Assembly (NCBI GenBank): GCA_023420435.1
Contig: JAEZWE010000075.1
Span: 1-6,785, forward strand
Direction: 5' to 3'
Source of the DNA: Bacteroidota bacterium
GTDB taxonomy: Bacteria; Bacteroidota; Bacteroidia; Flavobacteriales; Weeksellaceae
Length of the DNA: 6,785 nt
The position numbers were made by a program, and so were the translations under genes. Below are positions 6,022 to 6,785 of this stretch, in pieces. A model generated the notes under the pieces. The model searched no databases. It saw nothing but the letters and a program-made list of their open reading frames with translations, and was not told the origin of the DNA. Numbering within the stretch: position 1 is the stretch's first letter; every line of letters begins with the position of its first letter.

Positions 6022-6785
6022 TTATTTTTTTCCTAAAGAAAGTAAATTCGCAAACAATCGATACGCTCCGGAAACACCTTCGGGAAGTTCTCTAAAGAAA
6101 CTCAATCCCGTGTAAACATAATATCCTTTTCCGTATTTTCCGACCAAAATACTTCCGTCCAAAGGTTTTTCGCCTGCGTCATTCATCGAAATTACAGGTG
6201 ATAATTCCTTTCCCCATTTTTCGGGAAAATAAAGTCCTCTTTCCTGAACCCAATTTTCAAAATCTTTTTTGGTGATGAGATTGGGCGTTTTAAAAACTTC
6301 ATTTTCTCTTAAAAATCGGACTTCTGAAGTTTCATCCGTCACTCGATCTCTTCCTAACTCCAGTTGGAAAGGTGCAATTTCTTCCGTTACCAAACCTCTT
6401 GAAGTGTTGTATTGAACAACTAAATTTCCACCTTTTTCAACGTATTCAAAAAGGATTTTATTTTTGAATTTCAACTCTGGAATCACATTAAAAGCACGAA
6501 TTCCCAAAACCACCACATCAAATTTTTGCAAATTTTCCATTGTGATATTTTGAGGTAAAATTTTCTCGACTTGATAACCGATTTGTGCTAAATTTTCTGC
6601 AACGCTGTCTCCGGCTCCGTCGATATAGCCAATCTTTTCACATTTTTTGTTGATTTCCAATTTTGCTATTTTTGCGGCACCTGGCAACAAAACTTTTTGT
6701 TGTGGAATGTGATCGTAATTCAGTTCAACCAATTGGTTTTCAAAAATTTCGTTACCGATTTTTAATTGCGGAATCAGTTTTCCTT
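6022..6785 (-). CDS. PIG-L family deacetylase, C-terminal region, N-terminus beyond window edge
   Basis: 253 residues are visible, open to the right edge with no stop, so the N-terminus is missing. An apparent TTG start at 6732 is an internal Leu: the 17 codons upstream (GKLIPQLKIGNEIFENQ) are in frame and fit the family. The segment resembles the end of long (about 800-residue) Bacteroidota PIG-L/LmbE proteins. It has a linker strand with VELNYDHIPQQKVLLPG, then a Rossmann-like GATase1/ThuA-type domain with KIGYIDGAGD (50-59), FDVVVLGIRAFN (88-99) and GGNLVVQYNT (118-127). Conserved closing motifs follow: LGRDRVTDE (143-151), WVQERGLYFPEKWG (178-191), GKYGKGYYVYTGLSFFRELP (215-234) and YRLFANLLSLGKK. 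The zinc-binding deacetylase motif (HPDDE type) would be upstream and cannot be checked, so activity is inferred from family resemblance. If full length, the protein is probably exported. It is the upstream member of a tight operon with the membrane miniprotein and the symporter. Confidence 0.85.
   Translation of the reverse strand, partial: GKLIPQLKIGNEIFENQLVELNYDHIPQQKVLLPGAAKIAKLEINKKCEKIGYIDGAGDSVAENLAQIGYQVEKILPQNITMENLQKFDVVVLGIRAFNVIPELKFKNKILFEYVEKGGNLVVQYNTSRGLVTEEIAPFQLELGRDRVTDETSEVRFLRENEVFKTPNLITKKDFENWVQERGLYFPEKWGKELSPVISMNDAGEKPLDGSILVGKYGKGYYVYTGLSFFRELPEGVSGAYRLFANLLSLGKK

Noticed and set aside
6022..6732. A complete 236-residue protein starting at TTG 6732
   Set aside because: The frame stays open for 17 more codons to the window edge, and the sequence matches the interior of a longer PIG-L family protein, so the TTG is an internal Leu codon.
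1..6785. tRNA, rRNA, CRISPR array, insertion sequence or phage genes
   Set aside because: I looked for them in the spacers and saw no cloverleaf, direct-repeat/spacer array, transposase or integrase. All spacers are under 200 bp.

Overview
The window looks like chromosomal DNA from a member of the Bacteroidota, most likely a flavobacterium of the Chryseobacterium/Kaistella kind. The DNA is AT-rich, start codons are preceded by A/T-rich leaders rather than clear Shine-Dalgarno sites, and the proteins are characteristic of the group: an OMP_b-brl_3-type outer-membrane barrel, a DUF2911 lipocalin-like secreted protein, and a long PIG-L-type deacetylase paired with a sodium:solute symporter. The genus assignment is an impression from family resemblance, not a measured result.

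Layout: (1) positions 1-814, plus strand, the C-terminal half of guaA (GMP synthase), cut by the window edge. (2) 815-951, a convergent intergenic spacer with a perfect 36-bp palindrome that can end transcription from both sides, flanked by arrays of AATTnnn heptamers. (3) 952-3102, minus strand, a 716-residue TonB-receptor-like outer-membrane barrel without the usual N-terminal carboxypeptidase-regulatory-like domain. (4) 3103-3296, a divergent promoter region with several short palindromes. (5) 3297-4145, plus strand, a secreted DUF2911 protein with a TPR-like tail, closed by a strong intrinsic terminator. The terminator stem shares a GGCTTTAGCC core with a second copy 35 bp downstream. (6) 6785 to 4239, minus strand, a very tight three-gene operon: the C-terminal part of a PIG-L family deacetylase (running off the right edge), a 34-residue single-span membrane miniprotein (5914-6018), and an SSS-family sodium:solute symporter.

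How the genes work together: guaA is housekeeping. The barrel and the DUF2911 protein are envelope proteins sharing a divergent control region, with no proven link. The right-hand operon is the most coherent unit. The three reading frames are separated by only 3 nt and 1 nt, so they are almost certainly co-transcribed and probably translationally coupled. A plausible reading is that the deacetylase processes an N-acetylated compound and the symporter imports it or its product. The miniprotein may be a small subunit or regulator of the symporter, which itself carries an unusual charged, coiled-coil-like insertion of about 85 residues. The miniprotein and the insertion are the best candidates here for undescribed biology.
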